64,000 bases of DNA from Trueperella bonasi (GCF_030811535.1 NZ_JAUSQX010000001.1:1178001-1242000); one strand, 5' to 3'; shown: positions 25,784 through 35,796, counted from the first letter of the stretch. A program made the numbers and translations. The notes: generated by a model from the letters alone, not told the origin.

Positions 25784-27670
25784 ATGGCACGTGCAGTAGG
25801 AATTGATCTTGGCACCACCAACTCCGTGGTTTCCGTTCTGGAAGGCGGCGAGCCGACGGTGATCGCGAACGCGGAAGGGCAGCGCACAACCCCGTCGGTG
25901 GTTGGCTTTTCGAAGACGGGCGAGGTGCTTGTTGGTGAAATTGCCAAGCGCCAGGCGGTGACCAACGTCGAACGCACCGTTCAGTCAGTCAAGCGCCACA
26001 TGGGCGATCCGGACTGGAACATCAAGATTGACGATAAGACGTACAATCCCCAGCAGATTTCGGCGTTTATTTTGCAGAAGCTGAAGAAGGATGCCGAGGC
26101 ATACCTCGGTGAAACCGTGACGGATGCGGTGATTACCGTTCCGGCATACTTCAATGATGCGCAGCGGCAGGCAACGAAGGACGCCGGCCAGATCGCGGGC
26201 CTCAACGTCCAGCGAATTGTTAACGAGCCCACCGCCGCCGCACTTGCGTACGGTTTAGAAAAGGGCAAGGAAGACGAGCTCATTTTGGTCTTCGATCTCG
26301 GTGGCGGAACGTTCGATGTCTCGCTCCTTGAAGTTGGCAAGGATGACGACGATTTCTCGATCATCCAGGTCAAGGCAACCTCGGGCGATAATAAGCTCGG
26401 TGGTGACGACTGGGATCAGCGCATCGTCGACTGGTTGGTCCAGCAGGTGAAGAATGGTTACGGCGTGGACCTGTCGAAAGATAAGATTGCGCTGCAGCGG
26501 TTGCGTGAAGCAGCCGAGCAGGCGAAAAAGGAGCTGTCGTCTACGACGTCGACGAACATTACGCTTCAGTACCTGTCGATGTCAGAAAACGGACCAATCC
26601 ACTTAGACGAGACGCTCACTCGTGCGAAGTTTGAAGAAATGACCCGCGATCTGCTCGAGCGCACTAAGGCGCCGTTCAAGAAGGTCGTCGAAGACGCCGG
26701 TATTCAGCTTTCCGAGATTGACCACGTCGTGATGGTTGGCGGCTCCACTCGTATGCCGGCCGTTTCTGAGGTCGTTAAGGAGCTCTCCGGTGGTCGCGAG
26801 CCGAATAAGGGTGTTAACCCGGATGAGGTTGTGGCCGTTGGCGCAGCTCTCCAAGCCGGTGTTATCACGGGTGATCGTACCGATGTCCTACTTATTGACG
26901 TCACCCCGCTCTCGCTTGGTATCGAGACCAAGGGCGGAGTGATGACGAAGCTGATCGAACGCAATACGGCGATTCCGACGAAGCGTTCAGAAGTGTTCTC
27001 GACAGCGGAAGATAACCAGCCCTCGGTGCTGATTCAGGTCTACCAGGGCGAACGCCCATTTGCTCGCGACAACAAACAGCTGGGCACGTTTGAACTGTCG
27101 GGTATCGCACCGGCGCCGCGAGGCATGCCGCAAATCGAGGTGACCTTCGATATCGATGCGAACGGTATTGTCCACGTTTCTGCCAAGGATCTTGGCACTG
27201 GCAAGGAGCAGTCCGTCACGATCACTGGCGGTTCAGCCCTGTCGAAGGAAGATATCGAGCGCATGGTCAAAGAGGCCGAAGACAACGCGGCTGAAGATGA
27301 GAAGCGCCGCGAAGAGGCTGAGGTTCGCAATACGGCAGAACAGCAGGCCTACTCGATCGAGAAGCTCCTCGATGAAAATAAGGACAAGCTCGAGGACTCG
27401 GTTGCAACCGAGGTCCGGGAAGCCGTTGACGCTTTGAAGAAGGCGTTGGAAGGCGAGGACGTCGAGGCAATCAAGGCGGCCCAGGAAGACTTGAATACCA
27501 AGGGCCAGAAGATTGGCGAGGCTCTGTATGCAGATGCGCAAGCCCAGCAGGCTGGTGAAGGTTGGACTGAGGCGGCGAAGGCTGCGCAAGAGTCCGCTGG
27601 CGCTGGGGACGACGACGTCGTTGATGCCGAGATCGTCGACGACGAAGAATCAGACGACTCGAAGAACTAA
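25784..27670 (+). CDS. dnaK: Molecular chaperone DnaK (Hsp70)
   Basis: A 628-residue Hsp70. The nucleotide-binding domain begins [20 protein letters not shown] and holds the phosphate motif [15 protein letters not shown] (about 166-180) and [12 protein letters not shown] (about 314-325). The substrate-binding domain and lid follow, ending in the acidic [13 protein letters not shown] tail typical of actinobacterial DnaK. The start after AAGGAG is chosen; the frame extends upstream without similarity. With GrpE and DnaJ it folds proteins in an ATP cycle. First gene of dnaK-grpE-dnaJ-hspR, under a HAIR box. Confidence 0.97.
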   Translation: MARAVGIDLGTTNSVVSVLEGGEPTVIANAEGQRTTPSVVGFSKTGEVLVGEIAKRQAVTNVERTVQSVKRHMGDPDWNIKIDDKTYNPQQISAFILQKLKKDAEAYLGETVTDAVITVPAYFNDAQRQATKDAGQIAGLNVQRIVNEPTAAALAYGLEKGKEDELILVFDLGGGTFDVSLLEVGKDDDDFSIIQVKATSGDNKLGGDDWDQRIVDWLVQQVKNGYGVDLSKDKIALQRLREAAEQAKKELSSTTSTNITLQYLSMSENGPIHLDETLTRAKFEEMTRDLLERTKAPFKKVVEDAGIQLSEIDHVVMVGGSTRMPAVSEVVKELSGGREPNKGVNPDEVVAVGAALQAGVITGDRTDVLLIDVTPLSLGIETKGGVMTKLIERNTAIPTKRSEVFSTAEDNQPSVLIQVYQGERPFARDNKQLGTFELSGIAPAPRGMPQIEVTFDIDANGIVHVSAKDLGTGKEQSVTITGGSALSKEDIERMVKEAEDNAAEDEKRREEAEVRNTAEQQAYSIEKLLDENKDKLEDSVATEVREAVDALKKALEGEDVEAIKAAQEDLNTKGQKIGEALYADAQAQQAGEGWTEAAKAAQESAGAGDDDVVDAEIVDDEESDDSKN

Positions 27671-27680
27671 AAGTGATCTG

Positions 27681-27706
27681 GGGGGCGGCGAGATCTCGCC
27701 GCCCCC
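27681..27706. terminator. GC-rich hairpin between dnaK and grpE
   Basis: The 26-bp sequence GGGGGCGGCGAGA plus TCTCGCCGCCCCC is a perfect palindrome followed by GTTT. It lies 10 bp after the dnaK stop and 19 bp before grpE. It could end part of the transcripts or protect the dnaK mRNA 3' end, giving more DnaK than GrpE and DnaJ. Confidence 0.65.
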
Positions 27707-27725
27707 GTTTAGAAAGGGAACGAAT

Positions 27726-28316
27726 ATGACGAACGATCAAAATTTCGTGCCAAACGATCACGAAGAGCCCGAAGAGTCAGGGCAGGAAACGGCTGACCAG
27801 CACTCGCAGGTAAACGAGGATCAAGGCGAATCGACAGACCAAGATGCGGCTCCGCAACTCACCGAATTAGACGAGGCGTTGCTGAAAGTTGCTGAACTGG
27901 AGGAAAACTTAGCTCGGCGCAACGCAGACGTATATAACCTGCAGCAGGAATATAACGGCTATGTGAAGCGCTCGAAGGCTGAGGGGCGGGTACAGTACGA
28001 AAACGGAATCACGAAGGTGCTAGATACCCTGCTTTCCGTGCTCGACGACGCGGCTCTGGCCCGCGAACACGGCGATCTTGATGGGCCGGCCGGTACGATT
28101 GTGGACAAGCTTGAGCAGACCCTCGAAACTAACTTTGGCCTCGTGCGCTACGGCGCTGAAGGTGATGAATTCGATCCGGAGTTGCACGATGCTTTGATGA
28201 ATGAAACGTCGGCCGAGGTTGAAACCCAACACATCGCGCAGCTCATCCAGCCCGGCTATCGGCAGGGCGATAAGGTAATCCGCCCGGCACGCGTGGGAGT
28301 GATTTCCCCTGAATAA
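27726..28316 (+). CDS. grpE: Nucleotide exchange factor GrpE
   Basis: A 196-residue protein with a long acidic N-terminus (about 1-60, rich in Glu/Asp/Gln), a coiled coil (KVAELEENLARRNADVYNLQ, about 58-77) and a beta domain ending in LIQPGYRQGDKVIRPARVGV, the GrpE signature. It releases ADP from DnaK. The start at 27726 follows AAAGGGAA; the upstream frame lies inside dnaK. Second gene of the heat-shock operon. Confidence 0.95.
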   Translation: MTNDQNFVPNDHEEPEESGQETADQHSQVNEDQGESTDQDAAPQLTELDEALLKVAELEENLARRNADVYNLQQEYNGYVKRSKAEGRVQYENGITKVLDTLLSVLDDAALAREHGDLDGPAGTIVDKLEQTLETNFGLVRYGAEGDEFDPELHDALMNETSAEVETQHIAQLIQPGYRQGDKVIRPARVGVISPE

Positions 28317-28354
28317 AGATTGCAATGAAAGGTTTTTCGGTAAGGAGGTGAACG

Positions 28355-29359
28355 ATGGCAGCTAGCCAAGATTGGATGATGAAGGATTTCTACGCCGCAC
28401 TTGGCGTGGACAAGAACGCAAGCCAAGCGGATATTAAAAAGGCATACAATTCCTATGCTCGTAAATATCACCCGGACCGAAACCCTGGCGATAAGTCGGC
28501 GGAAGAAAAATTCAAGGCGGCCTCGGAAGCCTACCAGGTGCTTTCCGATGAGGAAGACCGCAAACAGTACGACGCGATCCGCGCTATGGCAGGTGGCGGC
28601 CCACGCTTCTCCTCGGGTTCTGGCGGCGGTTTCGACGACATATTCTCGCCGTTCCAAGGCGGTGGCGGAAGCTTCCGCTATTCCACGGGAGGCGCAAACG
28701 CGCCAGGTTTTGAAGATATTCTTTCGCAAATGTTTGGCGCGGGAGCTCCGCAGCAAGATGCAGGGGGCTTCGGAGGTTTCGGTGGGTTCGGCTCGCGGCG
28801 CCGACCCGAAAAGGGTGCGAACGTGACGGCGTCGATCTCGATTCCGCTGCGGCAGGCAATGGATGGGACCACGGTGACCGTGACGTCAAACGGTGAAAAG
28901 GTAACCGCGAAAGTGCCTGCCGGTATTACGGATGGGCAGAAGGTCAGGATTAAGGGCAAGGGGCGCCCGGGCAAAAATGGTGGCGAAGCGGGTGACGTGC
29001 TGGTGACCGTGAACGTGGAACCCCATCCCGTCTACGAACTAGACGGCTTGAACGTGTACGTGAATGTTCCGGTGTCCTTTGATGAGGCCACGCTTGGTGC
29101 AACGATCGAAGTGCCAACCATTTACGGCAAGACCGTGAAAGTTAAAGTGCCGGCTGGCTCGTCGAGCGATAAGGTTTTGCGGGTGCGGCGCAAGGGCGTA
29201 GATAACGGGCGTGCGGATGTGGGAGACATGTACGTGCGGATTAAGGTTGTTGTGCCCAAGCGACTCTCCGATGAGGCCCGTGAGGCAGTTGAGCAGTTCC
29301 GCGATGCTTCTGCTGATGCCGATCCGCGCCGGGATTTCCGAGATATGGCTAAGATTTAG
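28355..29359 (+). CDS. dnaJ: DnaJ-type co-chaperone without zinc finger (class B)
   Basis: A 334-residue J protein. The J domain spans about residues 10-75 with the HPD tripeptide at 39-41. A Gly/Phe-rich linker follows (about 80-155), then the C-terminal substrate-binding domains ([15 protein letters not shown] to the end). No CxxCxGxG repeats are present, so it belongs to the CbpA/class B type and not the zinc-finger class A. It is in the dnaK operon, where class A DnaJ is found in many bacteria. AAGGAGGTGA gives a very strong ribosome site. Confidence 0.93.
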   Translation: MAASQDWMMKDFYAALGVDKNASQADIKKAYNSYARKYHPDRNPGDKSAEEKFKAASEAYQVLSDEEDRKQYDAIRAMAGGGPRFSSGSGGGFDDIFSPFQGGGGSFRYSTGGANAPGFEDILSQMFGAGAPQQDAGGFGGFGGFGSRRRPEKGANVTASISIPLRQAMDGTTVTVTSNGEKVTAKVPAGITDGQKVRIKGKGRPGKNGGEAGDVLVTVNVEPHPVYELDGLNVYVNVPVSFDEATLGATIEVPTIYGKTVKVKVPAGSSSDKVLRVRRKGVDNGRADVGDMYVRIKVVVPKRLSDEAREAVEQFRDASADADPRRDFRDMAKI

Positions 29360-29389
29360 GTATCTGAGAACTTTTTGAGAGGAGGAGAC

Positions 29390-29923
29390 ATGGCAAAAGT
29401 ACCGAGATCAACTCCGATTCTGTCGGTCACCGTAGCGGCTGAGCTCGCTGGAATGCACCCGCAGACGGTGCGGCAATATGACAGGCTAGGCCTCGTTGTG
29501 GCCAAACGTACAAAGGGCGGAGGCCGGCGTTACTCCCTCAACGACGTCGATAGGCTTGGTGAAATTCAACGCCTTTCACAAGACGAAGGCGTTAGCCTAA
29601 ACGGCATTGCGAAGATTTTTGATCTTGAAGCAAAGTTGGAAAGGGCTGAACGTGCTGCCTCGCGTGCCGAAAGTGCCCGAATGCGGGCCGAGGAAGAGGT
29701 TGCGGAGCTACGCGAAGCCGTAGCGTATTTGCATGACCAACTTACTCGCTACGATCGGCGCCTGAGTCGCGTTTTTGCGGCTGATATGGACGGTGATGTG
29801 CTCATGGCCGACCGCCGTGAGCACGCGCGTGAAACTTTACGTGCTCACATGCCACGATCGAGTCGGGATGTTGTGATCTGGCGCCCGCGATCTCTTATTC
29901 CGCATAGCTTATTCGAGGAGTAA
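29390..29923 (+). CDS. hspR: Heat-shock repressor HspR (MerR family)
   Basis: A 177-residue regulator with an N-terminal MerR helix-turn-helix: LSVTVAAELAGMHPQTVRQY and DRLGLV...GGGRRYSLNDVDRL, then a coiled coil (about 80-125, with ERAERAASRAES). HspR binds HAIR sites together with DnaK and is released when DnaK is drawn off by unfolded protein. HAIR boxes stand before dnaK and clpB in this window. The start is the ATG after GAGGAGGAG. It closes the operon four bases before the Nudix gene start. Confidence 0.95.
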   Translation: MAKVPRSTPILSVTVAAELAGMHPQTVRQYDRLGLVVAKRTKGGGRRYSLNDVDRLGEIQRLSQDEGVSLNGIAKIFDLEAKLERAERAASRAESARMRAEEEVAELREAVAYLHDQLTRYDRRLSRVFAADMDGDVLMADRREHARETLRAHMPRSSRDVVIWRPRSLIPHSLFEE

Positions 29924-29927
29924 CGTA

Positions 29928-30596
29928 TTGGCAGGCAGCGAATTCGACAGACTCGAATCGGCTCTTGAGGGTGAAAATATTGGCAGCCGCCTTCCGGCTC
30001 CCGACATGGGGATGCGGAAGGCGGCCGTTTTAATTCTGCTGACTAACGAGCCCGATCCGAAGATAATTTTGACGTTGCGGGCCACTCATTTGCGTAAGCA
30101 TGCGGGGCAGATCAGCTTCCCGGGTGGGAGCCGGGACGGAACGGAGACGCCGGAGCAAACGGCGCTTCGGGAGGCGCGGGAAGAATGCGGGATTGATCCA
30201 GAGGGAGTTCGATTGCTTGGGCGCTTGCCCGCTAGTTCGCTGCCAGTTACCTCATATGCGGTGACTCCCGTTATTGGCGTGTGGGATTCACCAGAGCATC
30301 TGGAATTGTTGGCGGATCCTGCCGAAGTGGCCGGAATATATCGCGTTCCTGTGAGTGCGCTAGCTAACCCGGAAAATCGAGGAACGTGGGTGTGGGGCGA
30401 GCTTGGCCACACAGAAAAGCAACCGGCGAATGCCGGGAGCTCGGGCCCGGCATTCGTTTACGGTGATCTTGTGATCTGGGGATTTACCGCAATGCTCATC
30501 GATAGTTTGCTAGAGCTTGCTGGGTGGCAGCAGCCTTGGGACCGCGGGCGAACAGTTGCCATGCCGATGAAAAAGTGGGGCTCAACCTCTAGTTGA
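29928..30596 (+). CDS. Nudix hydrolase, coenzyme A pyrophosphatase type
   Basis: A 222-residue protein with a full Nudix box (GG...DGTE...REAREECGI, about residues 64-86). The segment before it, LTLRATHLRKHAGQISFPGG, matches the UPF0035 pattern of CoA diphosphatases (NudL/NUDT7). Such enzymes cut CoA or its oxidised forms to 4'-phosphopantetheine and 3',5'-ADP. The start is TTG, preceded by GAGGAG. It is four bases after hspR and may be co-transcribed with the heat-shock genes. Confidence 0.85.
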   Translation: MAGSEFDRLESALEGENIGSRLPAPDMGMRKAAVLILLTNEPDPKIILTLRATHLRKHAGQISFPGGSRDGTETPEQTALREAREECGIDPEGVRLLGRLPASSLPVTSYAVTPVIGVWDSPEHLELLADPAEVAGIYRVPVSALANPENRGTWVWGELGHTEKQPANAGSSGPAFVYGDLVIWGFTAMLIDSLLELAGWQQPWDRGRTVAMPMKKWGSTSS

Positions 30597-30646
30597 TGGA
30601 CGATCATCCACACTAGCGGGTAGTGTCACACTTGTGCCGCGAGATC

Positions 30647-30662
30647 CCAGCCCGGAGGCTGG
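30647..30662. terminator. Short GC hairpin between convergent genes
   Basis: CCAGCC-CGGA-GGCTGG forms a 6-bp stem with a 4-nt loop, between the Nudix gene and the convergent MFS gene. There is no clear T-run, so terminator function is weakly supported. Confidence 0.3.
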
Positions 30663-30666
30663 TGGG

Positions 30667-31998
30667 CTACTGCGTTTTCCGAGCTTCGCGACGATTGAGG
30701 AAATCGAGTCCCCACGCAGCTGCTGCGCCAACGAGTGACACGATGATTGTAATCATGAATACCTGCTGGTATCCGGCTGCCGGATTGTCGCCGGCTCGTT
30801 CAACAAGCCCAGCCGTCAGCGGATTTGCCCAGAAAATAGAAGCGTAGGCAAGGAAGGAGCCCACGGCCATCGCAGATCCGTTAATTGACTCGGGTAGTTG
30901 AAGTTCGGCGATCGGTGCCAGAATGACGGCCTTGCCCATAAATACGCCGAAGGCCATCACAATCAGTAGAAGCATTGCCATCACGACGTGTGCGCCCGGC
31001 ATCAGGAATATTGCGATGGTTCCGAGCGCAATGATCGTGAGCGACACCCCCATCATCCTCGTTGAGGACTTGAAAACGTAGTCGGCTAGGAGGCCCGCTA
31101 TGAGCCCAGCAAAAATTCCAACTAAGCCGGTGTTAAAGATACCGAACGCGCCCGCCTGGGCGGCGTTGGCATTGTAAACGAGCTGTAGGTACGGCGCGGA
31201 AGAGTAAATGAGGTTGACGTAGCACCAATAGACGCACATGGCGGCTACGCCGGCCATCCAAACTCGTGGTTTGATGAGCACGTGAGCAAGTCCGCGCAGG
31301 GCAGCTTTATTTTCCGTGTCGTCCTCGTTCTCAGGTGCGGCTGTTGCATTCTTTGGAACGAATTTTAGGATTGCTAAAATGAGCGGAATGAGTATCAACG
31401 TGTAGGTGATCGCAGCAATCCGCATCACGGTGGTAGCATGTTCGGCGAAAACGGCTAAGAGTCCGATGACGGCCGCGTTCATGAGAAATTCAACAGCGCG
31501 GCGGATCGATTCGAGTAACCCCATGGCTAGGCCGCGGCCTTCCTTGTCCTGATCTTGGGACAGAAATGCCACACCGTTGACGACGGCGGGCCAGCCGATC
31601 GCATCCCAGACACCCCACGAGATCGCGATAGCAATCATCATGTTGAAAGAAAGTCCTGGAATGGTGAACAAAGCGAGTCCCGTGATGAGACGCCAACCCG
31701 CCCAAGCAACGAGGATCTGTCGGATCGTAAATCTGTTGTTTACCCACCCGCCAGGGACATATAGGAACATGGCAATGCCAAGCCAGCCCATGAGGACGCC
31801 AAATTGACCGATGGAAATCCCAAGCGCCTCGGTCAGTGGAAGCATCAGCGAGCCTTTAAATGCCTCAAATGCCGAATAGGTCAATTGGCCCGCAAGGACG
31901 ACCGTGAGGAACGGTGCGATCCTGCCTCTGCGTAGAAAAATAGGTATCTGAAATCTCTTCTTATCAGAGTTAATTTTGGCGGCTTCGTTGCCGGTCAT
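30667..31998 (-). CDS. MFS permease, GlpT/UhpT-like organophosphate transporter
   Basis: A 443-residue protein with about twelve helices and a charged central loop (about 215-240, Glu/Asp-rich). SAFEAFKGSLMLPLTEALG near the N-terminus and GWLGIAMFLYVPGGWVNNRF recall the organophosphate:phosphate antiporter branch of the MFS. The next gene on the same strand encodes a glycerophosphodiester phosphodiesterase, and together they suggest uptake or recycling of glycerol-3-phosphate or glycerophosphodiesters. AAAGGAG precedes ATG. The substrate itself is inference. Confidence 0.75.
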   Translation of the reverse strand: MTGNEAAKINSDKKRFQIPIFLRRGRIAPFLTVVLAGQLTYSAFEAFKGSLMLPLTEALGISIGQFGVLMGWLGIAMFLYVPGGWVNNRFTIRQILVAWAGWRLITGLALFTIPGLSFNMMIAIAISWGVWDAIGWPAVVNGVAFLSQDQDKEGRGLAMGLLESIRRAVEFLMNAAVIGLLAVFAEHATTVMRIAAITYTLILIPLILAILKFVPKNATAAPENEDDTENKAALRGLAHVLIKPRVWMAGVAAMCVYWCYVNLIYSSAPYLQLVYNANAAQAGAFGIFNTGLVGIFAGLIAGLLADYVFKSSTRMMGVSLTIIALGTIAIFLMPGAHVVMAMLLLIVMAFGVFMGKAVILAPIAELQLPESINGSAMAVGSFLAYASIFWANPLTAGLVERAGDNPAAGYQQVFMITIIVSLVGAAAAWGLDFLNRREARKTQ

Positions 31999-32048
31999 TA
32001 TTTCTCCTTTATGGTTTTTCCAAAATCGACTGAAAATAAGCGTTGAGG

Positions 32049-32777
32049 CTATCGGTCGAGGAGTAAATGGGGGACGTCAGAAAAGATTCCGGTAACGCCC
32101 CAGGTGAAAAGCTCACTTGCTCGTTCAGGAGTGTTAACTGTCCAGACATTGACTCCGTAGCCAGCGGATCGGAATTTGGTGACCATTTCTTTTGTAAGGC
32201 CGTCTGATTCGGGGTGAATGTGTTGTGCCTCGAGCAACTCAAGAATCGATTTCCAGTCGGGCCACAGATTTTCTTTGACGAATAGTGCTCCGATGGGCAC
32301 CTCGGAATTTCTGTCCCTGACCTCTTTGAGGAGGAGGTGATTGAAAGACGAAAGGATAACTTCCGGGCCGTTGAGACGCTCTAGCTCCGACAGGACGCGG
32401 TCGATCAGTTGTCGGCTCATTTGTGCGCCAGCCTCGTTTGACTTCAGTTCGATGTTGGCATTGAGCCCGGTCTCGTTCATGAAATCGACGAGCTCGCGCA
32501 GTGTCGGAATAGGTTCTCCTGCACATTCCGGTCCAAACCAAGATCCAGCATCAATATTTGCTAAGTCAGACTTTGTCAGTGAATAGTAAGAGCCCGATGA
32601 GTCGGTAGTGCGATCGAGCGAGGTGTCGTGAATGAGGATAGGGGTGCCATCACCGAGAATATCCACATCAGTTTCTATCCAAGTCAATCCCAAGTTTACG
32701 GCTTCGTTAAAGGCTGCCATCGTGTTTTCAGGTTTGAGGCTACTGACGCCTCGATGTGCGAAAATCCGTTGCGTCAT
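32049..32777 (-). CDS. Glycerophosphodiester phosphodiesterase
   Basis: A 242-residue GDPD enzyme of cytoplasmic type. MTQRIFAHRGVSSLKPENTMAAF carries the catalytic HRG and PENT motifs (quoted in part: HRG at residues 8-10, PENT at 16-19), IETDVDILGDGTPILIHD carries the metal ligands E and D plus the second histidine, and ANIELKSN is the third motif. It cuts deacylated phospholipids to glycerol-3-phosphate and an alcohol, using a divalent metal. The start is the ATG after GGAGG; the frame extends 24 codons further upstream without similarity. It precedes the GlpT-like permease by 50 bp. Confidence 0.92.
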   Translation of the reverse strand: MTQRIFAHRGVSSLKPENTMAAFNEAVNLGLTWIETDVDILGDGTPILIHDTSLDRTTDSSGSYYSLTKSDLANIDAGSWFGPECAGEPIPTLRELVDFMNETGLNANIELKSNEAGAQMSRQLIDRVLSELERLNGPEVILSSFNHLLLKEVRDRNSEVPIGALFVKENLWPDWKSILELLEAQHIHPESDGLTKEMVTKFRSAGYGVNVWTVNTPERASELFTWGVTGIFSDVPHLLLDR

Positions 32778-32939
32778 CAAGTCCAACCTCCATTGTGTGA
32801 CTATGTGCGTGGAGAAGCCCCTATGCAAGTGTAAACATGGGGTAAACAATGGGCAAACAAAAGATAACGTAAGGTTAATTTTGAAAATATGCGCAGCGGT
32901 TTTCCCGAGTTAAGAAATTCCGGCCCGTTTTGGAATGTG

Positions 32940-34949
32940 CTAGCCAAGCAGCTCTGGCTTCGACCACTCTTTTCCAAGAACGTGATGGTCGAGGAAGGCC
33001 ATCACGGTTTGATACCACACCATCGAGTTCGACGGCTTCAGAATCCAATGATTTTCGTCGGGATAATAGAGGAACTTGTGGCCGCGAACGTGTGCCACCC
33101 GATTCAGCGCTTGCCAAAGTGCGTGTGACTGGCTGATAGGAACACGGTAGTCCTTATCGCCGTGGATGACGAGCATGGGAACTTGAATTTGATCTGCAAA
33201 ACGATGCGGCGAGTAGATGGCTTCTTGACTAGGCATCATCCACTCATACCACGAGCCGTTATCGGTAGTGCCAGCCATGTGCGCGATGTTCCAAAGCGAA
33301 GCGTGGCTAACGATGCAGGCGAATCGTTTCCCAGTGTGCCCGGCCATCCAGTTGGCCATATAGCCGCCGTACGATCCGCCTAGCAGAGCGGTCCGCTTTT
33401 CGTCAATATCTTCTCGTTCCTCGGTGGTGGCAATGAGTTTGAGAATGTCGGTGTATGGTGCATCGCCGATCGCGTCGTTTCCACGATCGATCATTGCTTG
33501 CCCATACCCGGTGGAAATTGCGGGGTCTGGCAGAAGAACCGCGTAGCCCTTGGCGACGAACGGCCAGGGATTCCAGCGCCATGTCCAGTCATTCCACGTG
33601 CCCCACGGGCCGCCGTGCACGAAAGTTAGAAGCGGTGCGGGTGAGTTAGTATCTTTTGGTAGGCAGAGCCATGCCCGGATTTCGGTGCCATCGGTTCCGT
33701 GGGTTGTAACGTTTTCGGTGCGCCCTGGAGCGTGAACGTCGGGGGTCAGCTCAGTCAATTCTGTCACCTGGCCGTCGAGGTTGACGCGCACGGGCTGACC
33801 GGGCTCGGTGATTGCCGAACGGAGGGCGTAGATTGCGCCGTCGCGAACGCCGATATTGGTGTAGGCATAGTCGTCGTCCGTGAGCAGATTAGCGTGGCCC
33901 GCCGTCGTAACGAGGTACAGCGACTGCCGTCCGCGCCGCGGCGCACTCAAAACGAGAGTGTCATTACTAACCCACGCACATTCCGAGGGCCAGTCGTCAA
34001 AATCAGCCGGAATACGACGTCGCTCGCCACCTTCTGCGATTTCTATCCACGCGCGTAGGGGATCGCCGTCCATGTTTCCGCTGGAGGCGTGAACCAGGAC
34101 TTGAGAACCATCCGGGCTGTAAGGACCTGCCGTGTAACTTGTATAGTCGGCCACCAGGGAATGCTGGCGCGGCGCGACGGCGACTTCGCGGCTCGCGCCC
34201 GTTTCGACGTCAATTTCGTAAACAGAACTGACTTGCTCCGTGGAATTTTTGACTGTTCGACCGATCGTTACAAGGGCGCGAGTCCCGTCGGCGCTAACGT
34301 GTACATCGCTCAGTTTCCCCTCGGGTAACCGAATCGGGCGTAAAGCAATCTCCGATTTCGGAAGCGCAAGCTCTTCCTCGGGTTCGTCGGGAACAACCGC
34401 TGCGAAGTCATCTAAATCGGGCGTATCTGCCACAAAAAGGTGGGGATAGGTTGGGCCGAGGTCGCTATCCCAGTAGCGCACGGGAAAGTCTTCGTGCAAG
34501 ATCGCGGAGACTCCGAGGTCGGCACGCTTTTTGGCGAGTTCTGCTGCTTCTTCAGCGTTGCGCTTTGGAAAGGTCTTTGCGGTTATAAAAAGCTTGCCGC
34601 CTGCGGCAATCACCGCCAAGATCTCACCGGGAGTTCTTGCAATGACCCGCGCTTCGCCGGATGGGGGAAGCATCCAAAGTGCGTGAGCGTTTTCATTTCC
34701 GTGTTCGTCGTTGCGGCCGGAGGCGAAATAAACTTCTCCGCGTTCGCCAATTGCCATCAGGCTTTCACCCTTCATTGATCGTGTCAGGGTGCGCGGGCGG
34801 TCGTTGCTGATGTCGACCAGCGATGACACGTAGGAATCCTTCGCTTGAGAAATTCGGGCAACAGTTGCGATGGTCCGACCGTGCTTGGTGGTCAGCGCAC
34901 TGATGCGCGGGTGAGATACGAAGTTTTCCAGGGATTCAAAAATTGTCAT
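32940..34949 (-). CDS. S9 family peptidase, acylaminoacyl peptidase type (S9C)
   Basis: A 669-residue protein: a beta-propeller-like half (about 1-400, with repeated AxLVT-type strands) and an alpha/beta-hydrolase half. The nucleophile is in GGSYGGYMANW (about 510), the aspartate in VIHGDKDYRVP (about 601) and the histidine in PDENHWI (about 641). There is no export signal. The family takes single residues or short peptides from blocked N-termini. It is unrelated in subfamily to the S9A enzyme at 11319-13430. It stands alone. Confidence 0.88.
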   Translation of the reverse strand: MTIFESLENFVSHPRISALTTKHGRTIATVARISQAKDSYVSSLVDISNDRPRTLTRSMKGESLMAIGERGEVYFASGRNDEHGNENAHALWMLPPSGEARVIARTPGEILAVIAAGGKLFITAKTFPKRNAEEAAELAKKRADLGVSAILHEDFPVRYWDSDLGPTYPHLFVADTPDLDDFAAVVPDEPEEELALPKSEIALRPIRLPEGKLSDVHVSADGTRALVTIGRTVKNSTEQVSSVYEIDVETGASREVAVAPRQHSLVADYTSYTAGPYSPDGSQVLVHASSGNMDGDPLRAWIEIAEGGERRRIPADFDDWPSECAWVSNDTLVLSAPRRGRQSLYLVTTAGHANLLTDDDYAYTNIGVRDGAIYALRSAITEPGQPVRVNLDGQVTELTELTPDVHAPGRTENVTTHGTDGTEIRAWLCLPKDTNSPAPLLTFVHGGPWGTWNDWTWRWNPWPFVAKGYAVLLPDPAISTGYGQAMIDRGNDAIGDAPYTDILKLIATTEEREDIDEKRTALLGGSYGGYMANWMAGHTGKRFACIVSHASLWNIAHMAGTTDNGSWYEWMMPSQEAIYSPHRFADQIQVPMLVIHGDKDYRVPISQSHALWQALNRVAHVRGHKFLYYPDENHWILKPSNSMVWYQTVMAFLDHHVLGKEWSKPELLG

Positions 34950-34991
34950 GAGCGCATTCTAGAGCACGCTGACAAATGTGTGTTCACGGCG

Positions 34992-35672
34992 TTATGAAAG
35001 AAGAAGAGCCTTTGCTGGATAGTCGGTTCTGCGCCTTAAAATTCGAGCAATCTGCTCGGCTGTGCGCCACCCACCATTAAATATTTGCGTTCCCGGCCCG
35101 AACATTCGCCCATTGATGAGCGGGCCTGCATCGACGGCATCAAATCCCATGGTGTCTACCAGGTATGCCGCCCGATGCCGGGCTTGCGCATCGTTGCCAG
35201 CCACTGCTTGTGCGCGGCGGTATGCGGAGGATCGGGGGCGCGCATCGAAGCTGATGTCCGAGTAGGCCATGTGGTTCAAAGTTTTCACGACTGCCGAGTC
35301 CCGGAAGTGCTGTTGTGTTACGAGACTTGTATCTCTCGGAGCGTCGGCGAATTCTGTGGCGGCATCTAATTTTGGCCAGAAGTTAGCAACGTCGATCACG
35401 AGCTTGCCCGCGAGTGTTGCCGGTGGAATCGTGTGCATTTCCGAGAGGGGGATTGCTAAAAACACCGGCGTTTCGTCTGGAAGATTGGCGATTTTGGCGA
35501 CGTCGATGGCCCTGGCCCCCGGAACGGTATTGGCGAGCTCTGGCGCAAGCTTCTCAGCTGGGCGCGAGGCGGCCACGAACGTCGTCGTACCTAGTGACAC
35601 AAGCCTTTCGGCGATCGCTGTTCCCTCGAGACCTGCTCCGATGACGGCCGCGCCAGATGCTAAAACATCCAT
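34992..35672 (-). CDS. NAD(P)-binding protein, F420-dependent NADP reductase-like
   Basis: A 226-residue Rossmann-fold protein. AAVIGAGLEGTAIAERLVSLG near the N-terminus is the dinucleotide-binding loop (quoted core GAGLEGTAIA). The body, including FLAIPLSEMHTIPPATLAGKL and VVKTLNHMAYSD, resembles the NADP oxidoreductase, coenzyme F420-dependent family, which also includes proteins that do not use F420. The true cofactor and substrate are unknown. It lies 42 bp from the S9 peptidase on the same strand. Confidence 0.75.
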   Translation of the reverse strand: MDVLASGAAVIGAGLEGTAIAERLVSLGTTTFVAASRPAEKLAPELANTVPGARAIDVAKIANLPDETPVFLAIPLSEMHTIPPATLAGKLVIDVANFWPKLDAATEFADAPRDTSLVTQQHFRDSAVVKTLNHMAYSDISFDARPRSSAYRRAQAVAGNDAQARHRAAYLVDTMGFDAVDAGPLINGRMFGPGTQIFNGGWRTAEQIARILRRRTDYPAKALLLS

Positions 35673-35796
35673 AACTCTCCCCTTTTACTCGTCATCCTAA
35701 ACAGTGTTTAGTTTCCGTTCACTTTCTTGCCGAAAATGAAAGCTAGTCTCGGTTATACGGTTGCGCTTTGCGCGCAAATGTCACACACACGAAGGG

